Shown: one piece after another, positions 26,433 through 34,493 of the stretch | Layout: each line of letters begins with the position of its first letter | Position numbering within the stretch: the first letter of the stretch is position 1 | NCBI GenBank assembly: GCA_964427895.1 | Contig: CAYRUZ010000004.1 | Coordinates: 1-64,000, forward strand | Length of the DNA stretch: 64,000 bases | Source of the DNA: CAYRUZ01 sp964427895 | GTDB taxonomy: Bacteria; Patescibacteriota; Gracilibacteria; Peribacterales; Peribacteraceae | Direction of reading: 5' to 3' | Position numbers and translations under genes: made by a program | Notes under the pieces: model-generated | The model's database searches: none | The model's input: only the letters and a program-made list of their open reading frames with translations | Told to the model about the DNA's origin: nothing

Positions 26433-28322
26433 TCACTCCCCTTTCACCCATTTCACGCCGATGTGGCGCTCGGGATTCACGTTCTTAAGCAAGCGGCAGG
26501 TTTTGCGATGGATACACACTTCGCCGTTGCGTCCGATGACGCCCAGGAGGGCCACCGACCGAGCGTCGTCCGGCTTGCAACAGCGAGCAAACCGATGAGG
26601 CAAAGGAACACCCCCCTCGATGCGCACGCCGAGGGGCGACGGCTTATCGACCTTCCCCTTTACCGCGCGCTGGTGCGTGACTGTGTGCAGCTCGTCGATC
26701 TGCAGGATCGCCGACGCGAGCTTGATCTGACCCGTGCCCACTTTCGACACGAATTCCTCGCGAGCGGCCACGGTCGTCCGCTTCCCTTCGAGCGTACGCA
26801 ACACCGTGTAGTCGGGATCGAGCGGCTCGTGTTGCCTTTTGCGCAGCTCCGCGTTGAGTAAGTCGCGGCCGCGAGCAAGGCTCATCAGACGGTCTTTCGT
26901 CGCGAGGTAGCGCTTCAGGCGCGAGCGGGCTGAAGCGGTTTTGAGCAAATTGAGCCAGCGGGGCGAGGGGTGCGGCTCACGCTGCTTGAGCACTTCCACG
27001 ATGTCTCCGTTGGTGAGACGGTATTCCATCGGCACGATGGACCCGTTCACCCTCGCGGCGCGGAAAGAGATGCCCACCTCGGTATGCAGGTGGAAGGCGA
27101 AATCAAGCGGCGTCGCGCCTTCGGGCAACTCGAAGACCTCCCCCTTGGGGGTCAGCACAAAGATGTTGTCGCGCAGGCTGGGGCGCCGCCCCTTCTCCAC
27201 GTCTTCCTTCAGCGACACCAAGCGGTGGATCGTCTCTCCACCGGCTGCCTGGGTGCGCACGGACCCGCGCTCCTTGTAACTCCAGTGAGCGGCGATGCCG
27301 TATTCGGATTCGACGTGCATGCGCTCGGTGCGGATCTGCACCTCGACGAGCATGCCCTCGGGCACTTCGGGCAGCTGCGCCAGGGTGGTGTGGAGACTCT
27401 GGTAGCCGTTGGGCTTCGGGAAAGCGATGTAATCCTTGAAACGGTTCGGCACGGGATGTCCGATGTGGTGCAACAATCCCAGCGTCTGGTAGCACTGCGT
27501 CTCGTCCCCGACGATTACGCGAATGGCGAAGAGGTCATACAGATCGTGGATCGCGGAGAGACTCTTGCGATCCATCTTGATGAAGATGCTGTACGGCTGC
27601 TTCTCGCGCACCTCCACTCGTGCACGCACGCCGTTCTGCCGGAGGAACTTCATTACGGCCGACGCGGACTTCTCCAAAAACCGCCCACTCTTTTGCTTGA
27701 GACGATCCAGTTGTTCCCCGATCAGTTCGCTGTCGGTGGGATGGGCAATGGGGAAGGCCAACTCTTCCAGCTCATGCTTGAGAGCGTAAATACCCAGACG
27801 GGCAGCCACGGGGGCATACAGCCGCAGGACATCGCGGCACAGACCCACGCGTTCTTTCGGCGAGACGGCGTCGATGCGACGCATTGCGTACGCCTTCGCG
27901 CAGAGCACGACGAGGACCACGCGCAAATCGCTGGAAATGCGCAGGAACATGAGGCGCAGATTATCGATCGACATGCGCCGGGAGTTCACCTCGATGCGCG
28001 AAAGCAGATGGATGCCGCGAACGATGGTGCGCACGTCTCGGCCGAAGCGCTTCTCCAGGTCCACGGCAGACCAGCGGCCGTCATCAAGCGCATGATGGAG
28101 GATGGTGGCGATCACGGTGTCCGCATCCGGCGAAAAACGCATGAGCACTTCCGTCACCCCCAGGACGTGCTGCATCACCGTCTCCCCGCTCCAGTGCATG
28201 CGCTCCCCATACAACTCCTGCGCCACTGCGACCGCTTCCTGCACCCGACGGCGCTCCTTCGGAGGAAAATCATCTCCGATGGAGGCGGCCAATGGTGCGT
28301 GCAGGGTGCTTAACGTCGCCAT
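26433..28322 (-). CDS. relA: RelA/SpoT family (p)ppGpp synthetase, hydrolase-dead
   Basis: 629 residues: HD domain (about 30-180), synthetase domain (about 220-340), TGS domain (about 370-435, RDNIFVLTPKGEVFELP), helical region and a C-terminal zinc-finger-like part with CC and HRKTC (about 590-610); no ACT domain follows. The synthetase motifs are intact (KPNGYQSLHTT, RFKDYIA, VEVQIRTERMHVESEYG). The HD motif has lost its key residues: LHDxxED is LHHALDD (76-81), and the later LADRLHNMR block reads LCAKAYAMR, so the catalytic Asp and Asn are gone. It should therefore make but not degrade (p)ppGpp. A TACCAT box ends 9 nt before the ATG. Confidence 0.92.
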   Translation of the reverse strand: MATLSTLHAPLAASIGDDFPPKERRRVQEAVAVAQELYGERMHWSGETVMQHVLGVTEVLMRFSPDADTVIATILHHALDDGRWSAVDLEKRFGRDVRTIVRGIHLLSRIEVNSRRMSIDNLRLMFLRISSDLRVVLVVLCAKAYAMRRIDAVSPKERVGLCRDVLRLYAPVAARLGIYALKHELEELAFPIAHPTDSELIGEQLDRLKQKSGRFLEKSASAVMKFLRQNGVRARVEVREKQPYSIFIKMDRKSLSAIHDLYDLFAIRVIVGDETQCYQTLGLLHHIGHPVPNRFKDYIAFPKPNGYQSLHTTLAQLPEVPEGMLVEVQIRTERMHVESEYGIAAHWSYKERGSVRTQAAGGETIHRLVSLKEDVEKGRRPSLRDNIFVLTPKGEVFELPEGATPLDFAFHLHTEVGISFRAARVNGSIVPMEYRLTNGDIVEVLKQREPHPSPRWLNLLKTASARSRLKRYLATKDRLMSLARGRDLLNAELRKRQHEPLDPDYTVLRTLEGKRTTVAAREEFVSKVGTGQIKLASAILQIDELHTVTHQRAVKGKVDKPSPLGVRIEGGVPLPHRFARCCKPDDARSVALLGVIGRNGEVCIHRKTCRLLKNVNPERHIGVKWVKGE

Positions 28323-28454
28323 GGTCAGGACATGGTACGGCTCATGCGGCAGCCGGGCAACGACTTTCCGGGGTCCCGCCGATCACCACGCGGACGCTTC
28401 AATCGCATATTTGGCGAGCAGACGGACAAAATGGCGGAATCTTACCAGGATCTC

Positions 28455-28482
28455 TTGACTGAAAAGCATTCTGGATTAGACT
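28455..28482 (+). promoter_or_regulatory. promoter of the rplJ-rplL operon
   Basis: TTGACT (28455-28460), 16-bp spacer, TAGACT (28477-28482). The predicted start is about 28489, leaving a roughly 185-nt leader before rplJ that holds the L10 leader structure. Confidence 0.75.
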
Positions 28483-28486
28483 GTGG

Positions 28487-28615
28487 GCAAGTCCGAAGAC
28501 CGAGGGCACTAGGCCGCAGGCCGAACGTAAGTCCCTCCGAGGCATACAGCATCGGTCACCCGGTTCCGACTTGATGATTCGTGCCGTGTGCCTCGCTGGT
28601 CTCCCGGACGGTATG
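28487..28615 (+). promoter_or_regulatory. L10 leader (autoregulatory RNA)
   Basis: The leader contains AAGTCCGAAGACCGAGGGCAC (split here only by position, 28490-28510), closely like the conserved L10 leader core in which CCGAAGACxGUAGGxGC forms the kink-turn region bound by L10-(L12)4. Stem-forming partners are nearby, for example TAGGCCGCAGGCC (28511-28523) and CCCTCCGAGGC. By analogy the L10 complex binds it to repress rplJ-rplL. The 350-bp gap between relA and rplJ is occupied by this leader and its promoter. Confidence 0.7.
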
Positions 28616-28672
28616 AAAGGGAGACCTTTGGCATGTGCCTCACACACTCCCCTCACCCCTCCCCAAGACTTT

Positions 28673-29326
28673 ATGGCTCTCACCCGCCAGCAAAAGGCCG
28701 ACCAGCTCAACGAGCTCAAGACGATGTTGAAGAACACGAAGTCCGTCATGTTCGCGCACTACATCGGACTCAAGGTCGCCGACGTGTCCGAACTGCGCGG
28801 CAAATTGAAGGAGTCCAAGGCCGAGATGAAGGTGGCGAAGAAGACCCTCATGCGCATCGCCACGAAGGACGCGGGTCTGCCGGAAGTCGATGACAAGATC
28901 CTCGACGGCGCCGTCGCCTGCATCTTCAGCTACGATGACCCGCTCGTCGGAGCCCAGATCGCCTTCAAGTTCGGCAAGGATCACCAGCAAGTGAAACTGA
29001 TCGGCGGCTTCTACGAAGGCAAGGTTGTGTCGGCCGATGAAGCCGTTGCCCTCGCCAAGATTCCGTCCCGCCTCCAACTCCTCGGTATCTTCGCCGGCAT
29101 GCTCAACACGCCGCTGCGCAGCTTTGCCATCGCCGTCAGCGAGATCGCCAAGAAGAAAAGCGAGCCCGCCGCTCCGGCCGCTGCCGCTGCCCCCGCCGCC
29201 GAGGCTCCTGCTGCCGCTCCGGCAGCCGAAGCTCCTGCTGCTGAGGCCGCTCCCGCCGCTGAAGCACCTGCCGCAGAGGCTCCTGCCGCTCCGACGGAGC
29301 CGGCCGCCGAAACTCCCGCTGCCTAA
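28673..29326 (+). CDS. rplJ: 50S ribosomal protein uL10 with extended tail
   Basis: 217 residues. The N-terminal globular domain (MALTRQQKADQLNELK start, YIGLKVADVSELRGKLK) and the L7/L12-binding helix region (LGIFAGMLNTPLRSFAIAVSEIAKKK, about 135-160) are standard for L10. After about residue 160 an added tail of some 58 residues consists almost only of Ala, Pro and Glu in degenerate APAAE repeats, which bacterial L10 normally lacks. The ATG is preceded by a C-rich tract (CCCTCACCCCTCCCC) and no Shine-Dalgarno. The rplL start follows 35 nt after the stop. Confidence 0.94.
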   Translation: MALTRQQKADQLNELKTMLKNTKSVMFAHYIGLKVADVSELRGKLKESKAEMKVAKKTLMRIATKDAGLPEVDDKILDGAVACIFSYDDPLVGAQIAFKFGKDHQQVKLIGGFYEGKVVSADEAVALAKIPSRLQLLGIFAGMLNTPLRSFAIAVSEIAKKKSEPAAPAAAAAPAAEAPAAAPAAEAPAAEAAPAAEAPAAEAPAAPTEPAAETPAA

Positions 29327-29361
29327 TCGTTCACCCCTTTATCCCCTTTTCCCTATCTATC

Positions 29362-29757
29362 ATGTCTGATCAGGTTACCCTCTCCGCCGGAGAAAAGGCG
29401 GTGATCGACGCCCTCGAGAAGCTCAACGTCGTCGAGCTCAACAACGTCGTGAAGTACATGGAACAGGTGTACGGCATCTCCGCCGCTCCTGTCGCTGTTG
29501 CCGCTGCTGGCGGCGGTGCTGCCGCTGGTGCTGGCGAAGAAGAGAAGAGCTCCTACAACGTCGAACTGACGGATGCTGGCGCTCAGAAGATCGCCGTCAT
29601 CAAGGTCGTCCGCGAACTGACGGGCCTGCCTCTCGGCGATGCCAAGGCTGCCGTCGACGGCGCTCCGAAGGTCATCAAGGAAGGTGTTGCCAAGGCCGAT
29701 GCCGAGGCGATGAAGAAGAAGCTCGAGGAGGCCGGCGCAAAGGTCTCGCTCAAGTAA
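29362..29757 (+). CDS. rplL: 50S ribosomal protein bL12 (L7/L12)
   Basis: 131 residues. The N-terminal dimerisation helices are followed by the Ala/Gly hinge (VAVAAAGGGAAAGAGEE, about 46-62) and the factor-binding globular domain (EKSSYNVELTDAGAQKIAVIK onward, ending KKKLEEAGAKVSLK). The C-terminal sequence contains the conserved KxxVIKxVRExTGLxLxDAK pattern. The ATG is preceded by a pyrimidine-rich leader (TTATCCCCTTTTCCCTATC). A strong terminator follows, closing the L10 operon. secE, rplK, rplA and rpoB, which often flank it, are not here. Confidence 0.97.
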   Translation: MSDQVTLSAGEKAVIDALEKLNVVELNNVVKYMEQVYGISAAPVAVAAAGGGAAAGAGEEEKSSYNVELTDAGAQKIAVIKVVRELTGLPLGDAKAAVDGAPKVIKEGVAKADAEAMKKKLEEAGAKVSLK

Positions 29758-29780
29758 TTTTCCTCAGAGAATACCTCAGA

Positions 29781-29806
29781 AAAAGGGGCCCTTTGGGCCC
29801 TTTTTT
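29781..29806 (+). terminator. terminator of rplJ-rplL operon
   Basis: GC-rich hairpin GGGGCCC-TTT-GGGCCC preceded by AAAA and followed by TTTTTT; ends 49 nt after the rplL stop. Confidence 0.93.
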
Positions 29807-29903
29807 CGTTTTTCATCCAAAAAGAGATCGACCATCCGGGAGCACAGGAGTGCCTCATTGACCGATTTGACGTCTGAGGATACATCGTACTACTTCGTGC
29901 AAA

Positions 29904-29931
29904 TTGACAACTGCAGAGGAATTCCTATACT
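29904..29931 (+). promoter_or_regulatory. promoter of zinc-ribbon gene
   Basis: Consensus TTGACA (29904-29909), 16-bp spacer and TATACT (29926-29931). It is one of the two best -35 boxes in the window. Expected start about 29938, giving a 90-nt 5' UTR. Confidence 0.85.
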
Positions 29932-29970
29932 GGGGGTAAGCAGAAATCCTTCGTAAGTCCTATCGGTCAC

Positions 29971-30025
29971 CGAGAAACTCGTAGAAGGAACCACTGCACT
30001 TATTATCCCTTCTACCCATTTCTCG
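29971..30025 (+). promoter_or_regulatory. hairpin in 5' UTR, ends 2 nt before ATG
   Basis: Two stacked 7-bp helices: CGAGAAA (29971-29977) with TTTCTCG (30019-30025), a symmetric 4x4 internal loop (CTCG / CCCA), then TAGAAGG (29982-29988) with CCTTCTA (30008-30014) and a 19-nt apical loop. The structure covers the whole region where a ribosome would land and ends at the start codon at 30028. It could gate translation; the ligand or trigger is unknown. Confidence 0.65.
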
Positions 30026-30027
30026 TT

Positions 30028-30321
30028 ATGGCTGATCAGCAGCTCATGTGCCGCGATTGCGGAGCCCCGTTCACGTTCACGGATGGCGAACAGCAGTTCT
30101 ACGCCACCAAGAACCTGAGCGCTCCCCAGCGCTGCAAAAATTGCCGCCAGGCCCGCAAGGACCAGCGCGGCTCGATGCGCGAAATGCACGATGCCGTCTG
30201 TGCTCAGTGCGGCAAGCCGTGCCAGGTTCCGTTCAAGCCGCGCCCCGTTGAGGAGGGCGGCAAGCCGGTTCTCTGCCGCGATTGCTTCCAGGCTTCGCGC
30301 TCTGGTGGCGATATGGCCTAA
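30028..30321 (+). CDS. zinc-ribbon protein (zf-trcl type)
   Basis: 97 residues. First ribbon MCRDCGAPFTFTDGEQQFY with C8/C11 and C36/C39, the pattern of the probable zinc-ribbon family zf-trcl, and a second ribbon C58/C61/C65 with C83/C86. The middle is basic (KNCRQARKDQRGS), consistent with nucleic acid binding. Nine cysteines in 97 residues indicate a two-zinc protein. The gene is well expressed by promoter quality but controlled by a strong UTR hairpin. It has no co-transcribed partner: a terminator follows 25 nt after the stop. Biological role unknown. Confidence 0.85.
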   Translation: MADQQLMCRDCGAPFTFTDGEQQFYATKNLSAPQRCKNCRQARKDQRGSMREMHDAVCAQCGKPCQVPFKPRPVEEGGKPVLCRDCFQASRSGGDMA

Positions 30322-30340
30322 ATGCCGTTGCGCATTGGAC

Positions 30341-30375
30341 GAACGAAGGAGGCTGAAAAGCCTCCTTTTTCGTTC
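30341..30375 (+). terminator. terminator after zinc-ribbon gene
   Basis: Stem AAGGAGGC/GCCTCCTT with loop TGAAAA and TTTTT, extended by GAACG/CGTTC arms outside. It separates the zinc-ribbon gene from the cysteine-rich module. Confidence 0.9.
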
Positions 30376-30409
30376 CAGCCGAGGAAGGGAATATGGTATA
30401 ATGGCAGTG

Positions 30410-30682
30410 ATGCCTGCCAAGAAGTCGACGTCTGCGACAAAGAAGCACTGGCGCCACCGCCTGTCGTGGAAGTGGGTGCTGGCGTCCTTGGGCGGTATTT
30501 CCGCCGTGTATGTCGCGCTCGTGGCTACGGGGCACGGCCCGGTCACCGCGAGCCAAGGAATGTACTACTGTCCGGCGGAGAAGACGGCTTGCGCCAACGG
30601 CCACTGCGATGACATGCCCATGTGCAAAGACGGCAAGTGCAGCGCGTCATGCCCTGGCAACTGCCACATGAAGCCGGCATAA
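30410..30682 (+). CDS. membrane-anchored cysteine-rich protein
   Basis: 90 residues. Basic N-terminus (MPAKKSTSATKKHWRHR), one membrane helix (about 20-40), then a 40-residue extracytoplasmic domain with seven Cys (54, 61, 66, 72, 77, 81, 85) plus Met and His: YYCPAEKTACANGHC, MPMCKDGKCSASC. It resembles a metal-binding or metallothionein-like domain; copper or mercury is plausible but unproven. A perfect TATAAT (30397-30402) ends 7 nt before this ATG; an in-frame ATG at 30401 overlaps the box, so 30410 is the better, leaderless start. The next gene follows after one base. Confidence 0.7.
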   Translation: MPAKKSTSATKKHWRHRLSWKWVLASLGGISAVYVALVATGHGPVTASQGMYYCPAEKTACANGHCDDMPMCKDGKCSASCPGNCHMKPA

Positions 30683-30683
30683 T

Positions 30684-31133
30684 GTGATCGTGCGTTTCCT
30701 CCGCTCCTCCCGCTTCTGGCTGGTGTTTGCAGTGGCAGGTGTCGTATTCGGACTGCTGCTGCTGTGGGAATCCGGAGCCTTCGCCGGAGCGATCTACTCC
30801 CTTCCGCGCGCTGCGCCGCTGACGACGTCGGAGACGCTCTTCGCCGTGGCTATCGTGCTGCTGCTCGCGTTCAACAGCGGACTCTTCGCATGGCAGCAGA
30901 AGGAGGGCACATGCCCCATCGGGACGCGACGAGCGACGAGCGCCGCTGGCGCGTTGGGCGCCATCACTCTCGTCTGCCCCGTGTGCCTGCTGATTCCCGT
31001 CTCCATCCTGGGCACCGGCCTCACGCTCAGCTTGCTCGCCCCGTATCTCCCGCTGCTGCGCTTCCTATCACTCGTGTTGCTGGTCGTAAGCGCCGTGAAA
31101 TTGTGGCCCCACGAACCCCGTAAACGGCGATGA
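30684..31133 (+). CDS. membrane protein with CPVC motif
   Basis: 149 residues, three to four hydrophobic helices (12-29, 50-70, 85-112, 118-137). A TCP site (Cys77) and a CPVC pair (Cys98, Cys101) sit at or within membrane helices, as in small metal-transport or redox membrane proteins. Start GTG at 30684, one base after the stop of the cysteine-rich gene, so the two are translated together and probably work as a pair. The C-terminus is basic (HEPRKRR). No exact family recognised. Confidence 0.65.
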   Translation: MIVRFLRSSRFWLVFAVAGVVFGLLLLWESGAFAGAIYSLPRAAPLTTSETLFAVAIVLLLAFNSGLFAWQQKEGTCPIGTRRATSAAGALGAITLVCPVCLLIPVSILGTGLTLSLLAPYLPLLRFLSLVLLVVSAVKLWPHEPRKRR

Positions 31134-31846
31134 CCGGACTCCCCTCGCGCACGCGGCGCGCGGAGATCGATATCCTGCGCACCATCGCCATCCTGGGCAT
31201 GGTCGTCTATCACGCGTCCTTCGACGTTTGGTTGCTTAACGGCACCCTGTACCACGTACAAGAAATCGGATGGTGGTTGCTGGCGCGGAGTGTGGCCACG
31301 CTTTTCCTGTTGCTGGCGGGATGCAGCTCCGTCCTGTCGCTGGCGGGCAAGACCTCGCAAGAACGCTGGAGAACGATGTGGCGCCGCTGCGTCCGGATCG
31401 GCGCTGCGGCTGCAGCCGTCTCCCTCGCCACCTATGTGGCGGCACCGGAGGACTACGTCCGCTTCGGCATCCTGCATCTCATCGCCGTCGGATCGATCAT
31501 CCTGACGCTCACGGTCGATTGGGGCCATTGGACCGGCGTCTTGGGCGTGACCGTACTCGCCATCGGCCGCTTGATGCTTCGACGCACGGTGGAGACCCAC
31601 CTGCTTCTGCCTCTTGGACTGGTGTACCCCGAATTCGCATCGATGGATTATTTTCCCCTATTTCCCTGGCTCGGCGTGATGCTCCTGGGACAATGGCTCG
31701 GATGGGTGATCTACGTGCGGCACTCGCCCCCACTCATAGCCCAATCGCAGCGCTGGAAAGCGCTGACGCTCCCGGGCCGCTATTCCCTCACCGTGTACTT
31801 GCTCCATCAGCCTCTGATTCTCGGCCTGCTCTGGCTGGTGTGGTAG
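31130..31846 (+). CDS. DUF1624 membrane acetyltransferase-like protein
   Basis: 238 residues, polytopic. Opens with RRAEIDILRTIAILGMVVYHASFDV, the signature of the heparan-alpha-glucosaminide N-acetyltransferase catalytic family (DUF1624), including the RxxxID and His in the first helix, and later FPLFPWLGVMLLGQWLG and the closing SLTVYLLHQPL. These transfer acyl groups across membranes onto sugars. The ATG overlaps the preceding stop (ATGA at 31130-31133), linking it to the cysteine-rich/CPVC pair. Confidence 0.82.
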   Translation: MTGLPSRTRRAEIDILRTIAILGMVVYHASFDVWLLNGTLYHVQEIGWWLLARSVATLFLLLAGCSSVLSLAGKTSQERWRTMWRRCVRIGAAAAAVSLATYVAAPEDYVRFGILHLIAVGSIILTLTVDWGHWTGVLGVTVLAIGRLMLRRTVETHLLLPLGLVYPEFASMDYFPLFPWLGVMLLGQWLGWVIYVRHSPPLIAQSQRWKALTLPGRYSLTVYLLHQPLILGLLWLVW

Positions 31847-31952
31847 GGCAAGAATAGCGAGGCGCCGACGGGTCTTTTCTGCAAGGCCAAGACCAGAAAG
31901 TCCCCGAAAATCCCCCGCATTTCGCCGGCCCTTCGTGTACACTCTCCCGGTC

Positions 31953-33524
31953 ATGACTTTCACCTCTCGCCGTGTCAGCGAAGAGCGTCCTTCTCGCAGC
32001 CTCCCCTGGAAGAAATGGGCACTGGCCGCGTGGGCCGCGCTGCGGTACATGTGGCGGAGCAAGAAGCATCAAGACGAAGTGAAAGAAGAACGTGCGGCGC
32101 AGGAGGAAGCGGAGGAAAAACGCGTCAATGTGCTGAAGCGCGTGCTCGTAATCCTCTGCGGCCTGCTTTTGGCGGTGGCACTCGTGGCTTTCGCCCTGCG
32201 TGCCCTCGCGAACATGCAGATTCTCTCCGTGAAGAACATCGTCTTCTCCGTGGCTGCGGAATTGCCCAAAGACCAGTACGGACATACGAACATCCTGCTT
32301 CTGGGAACGGGAGACAAAGATCATGACGGCATAGATTTGACCGACAGCATGATGATCGCGTCACTCGACTCCAAGACCCAGAGCGTGGTGATGCTCTCCA
32401 TCCCGCGCGACCTATGGGTGACGAAGGGCAAGCGTACGAGCAACGGCCGCATCAACACGATCTACCGGGACCTGAAAGGGGCAGTGGCCGAAGAACTCGG
32501 CATCAAGCGCGACGAGGCGTCCCACCAGGCCCTGCTGGAAACTGCCGAGGAGATCGGCGGCCTGTTCGGGCTCGAGATCCATGGCGTGGTGAAAGCGAAC
32601 TTCTCGGGCTTCGTGCAGTTGGTGGATGAGATCGGCGGAGTGGAAGTGGACGTACCCTATGACATCGTCGACACGACGTATCCCGGTCCTCAACCCGATA
32701 CATACCAGACGTTCCGCGTGAGCAAAGGCAAGCACCTTTTCGACGGCGAAACGGCCCTCAAATATGCCCGCAGCCGCCACACCACGAGCGACTTCGGGCG
32801 TTCGGCTCGCCAGCAACAGCTGCTGCGCGCATTGAAGGAAAAGATCGAACGCGAGGGCCTGCTGCGCAGTCCCGGAACCATCCTGTCGATGATCTCCATC
32901 CTGGGAGAAAACGTGGAAACGACGTTCTCCAACCGGGAACTGGTCGCCCTGGCCGAACAGGGCATGGACGTGCAACAGGGCAACATGCTCAGTATCCAGC
33001 TGCACGCCACGAGCGGCATGGCGGGGGGCTTCCTCTATCCGCCTCCTCGCGAGGAATTCGGCGGAGCATCGGTGCTCCTGCCCACGGGCGGCAGCCAGGG
33101 ATGGCCCCGTATCCAGACCTTCACGCATCTGACGATGGACGTGCGTTGGCCGTACTTGCTGCATCCGGATATCCACATCGTCAATTCCGGCGCCGCTCCG
33201 GGATCTGCGGGCAAGCTGGGAGAAGAGCTAACGCTCTTCGGCCTGGGCGTAAGCGATGTCTCCAACGCCCCGGGCGGTCGCGATGCCCCGTCGGAAGCCC
33301 AATCGTTCATCACATCCACGGCCGACGAGGAGCTCACCGTCTTCGTAGCGCAATTGCTCGGCATGCCCATCCACACGCTGCCGGAAGATCCTGCGAGAGC
33401 TGGCACCGGGGCCCTAGCCCTGGGCAACGTGGATCGCAACGTCATCACCGTCACGCTCGGGGAGGACTACACCTTCGCACCAGTCACTACCCTCCTCCAG
33501 CCCGCAACCGATGACCCCACGTGA
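31953..33524 (+). CDS. LytR-CpsA-Psr family cell-wall phosphotransferase
   Basis: 523 residues. Short cytoplasmic helix, one membrane span (about 65-88) and the LCP domain with NILLLGTGD, DLTDSMMIA, SIPRDLWV and YARSRHTTSDFGRSARQQ (pyrophosphate/polyprenyl-binding Arg and Asp). The C-terminal part (about 390-470, IHIVNSGAAPGSAGKL) is a LytR_C domain. LCP enzymes join glycopolymers from undecaprenyl carriers to peptidoglycan. A TACACT box (31938-31943) ends 9 nt before the ATG. The stop overlaps the next start by 14 nt. Confidence 0.92.
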   Translation: MTFTSRRVSEERPSRSLPWKKWALAAWAALRYMWRSKKHQDEVKEERAAQEEAEEKRVNVLKRVLVILCGLLLAVALVAFALRALANMQILSVKNIVFSVAAELPKDQYGHTNILLLGTGDKDHDGIDLTDSMMIASLDSKTQSVVMLSIPRDLWVTKGKRTSNGRINTIYRDLKGAVAEELGIKRDEASHQALLETAEEIGGLFGLEIHGVVKANFSGFVQLVDEIGGVEVDVPYDIVDTTYPGPQPDTYQTFRVSKGKHLFDGETALKYARSRHTTSDFGRSARQQQLLRALKEKIEREGLLRSPGTILSMISILGENVETTFSNRELVALAEQGMDVQQGNMLSIQLHATSGMAGGFLYPPPREEFGGASVLLPTGGSQGWPRIQTFTHLTMDVRWPYLLHPDIHIVNSGAAPGSAGKLGEELTLFGLGVSDVSNAPGGRDAPSEAQSFITSTADEELTVFVAQLLGMPIHTLPEDPARAGTGALALGNVDRNVITVTLGEDYTFAPVTTLLQPATDDPT

Positions 33525-34413
33525 GATCGTCGCAGAGGCCTGGGCCATCGCCACGAAAGAACGCCAGCTCTGGTGGTGGGGATTCACCGAATCGTTTTTC
33601 CAAACCCTGCTGAACATCAAGCTCTTGGGGTATCAGGCCTATTTCATCTATGCGTATTACAAGGGTAAGCAGGTGGGTCTGGCCGACGACTTCATTTGGC
33701 TCTACCACAACACAGGTCTGAGCATCACCATCGTCGTCATCGTCGTTTTCATCGTTCTCCTGGGTATCGAGTTCCTCATGCCGCACTTCACCGAAGGCGC
33801 CATCGTGGGCCTCTCGGCCCGCTCCTACCGGGGCGAGGAAATGAAAGGCGGCCTCGTTTTGGCGCTGTACAACTTCTTCCCGCTGTTCGCCCTCCACGAA
33901 CTGTTCATCTTGAGCAGCTGGGCCACGGCCCTCACCGCCGTCTCGATGAGCCTGCGGTATCTGCCCTGGGCCATCGCGCTGCCGGCTGTGTTCTTCATCG
34001 TCGGTATTTGGGTCGTCAGCAACGTTCTCAAGTTCTTCGCATCGTTCGGGCAGCAGGGCATCGTCATCAAAAAGCAGGGGGTATTCGAGAGTATGAGTCG
34101 CAGCTACAAGCTGATCGTCAGCCATGTAGGGCACATCATGTTCCTGCTCCTCCTGCTGTTCGTCATCTCCCTCCGCGTCTTGATCAACACCATCGTCATC
34201 CTGCTCATCCCCGGCGTCGCCATCGGCGTGGGCATCCTGCTGGCGTACTTCTTCTCGCCGTTCATTTCCTACCTCGTGGGAGGAATCACCGCGATGCTCC
34301 TGGTGATTCTCACGAGTTACTTCCTGGCGTACTTGCACGTCTTCCGCTCGACCGTGTGGACGTTGATGTATCTCGAACTCGAGAAGCACAAAGACCTGGA
34401 TATGTTCGACTGA
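33511..34413 (+). CDS. polytopic membrane protein
   Basis: 300 residues, five to six membrane spans, not recognised. Opens with TPREIVAEAWAIATKERQLWWWG, a short amphipathic helix followed by a Trp-rich interface typical of proteins of this size in which a bundle of helices is flanked by cytosolic ends (compare DUF975/YciC-like). The C-terminus is charged (LEKHKDLDMFD). It is co-translated with the LCP gene through a 14-nt overlap, so a role in envelope polymer attachment is possible. Confidence 0.65.
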   Translation: MTPREIVAEAWAIATKERQLWWWGFTESFFQTLLNIKLLGYQAYFIYAYYKGKQVGLADDFIWLYHNTGLSITIVVIVVFIVLLGIEFLMPHFTEGAIVGLSARSYRGEEMKGGLVLALYNFFPLFALHELFILSSWATALTAVSMSLRYLPWAIALPAVFFIVGIWVVSNVLKFFASFGQQGIVIKKQGVFESMSRSYKLIVSHVGHIMFLLLLLFVISLRVLINTIVILLIPGVAIGVGILLAYFFSPFISYLVGGITAMLLVILTSYFLAYLHVFRSTVWTLMYLELEKHKDLDMFD

Positions 34414-34444
34414 GGGCCAAAAAACACAAAACTGCGGAGGACTA

Positions 34445-34473
34445 TTGACAGTGTACATCCGTCCACCTATCCT
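34445..34473 (+). promoter_or_regulatory. lexA promoter
   Basis: Consensus TTGACA (34445-34450), exactly 17 bp, TATCCT (34468-34473). The spacer itself is one copy of the candidate operator, and a second copy starts one base after the -10. Confidence 0.9.
34450..34467 (+). promoter_or_regulatory. candidate LexA box 1
   Basis: AGTGTAC-ATCC-GTCCACC, an 18-bp dyad filling the lexA promoter spacer. It differs from the rmuC-like site in only the first base and the four central bases. Confidence 0.72.
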
Positions 34474-34491
34474 GGTGGACGTTCCTCCACC
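34474..34491 (+). promoter_or_regulatory. candidate LexA box 2
   Basis: GGTGGAC-GTTC-CTCCACC, an 18-bp dyad directly after the lexA -10 and 2 nt before the ATG. It has the same half-sites and 4-bp centre as box 1. Confidence 0.72.
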
Positions 34492-34493
34492 AT

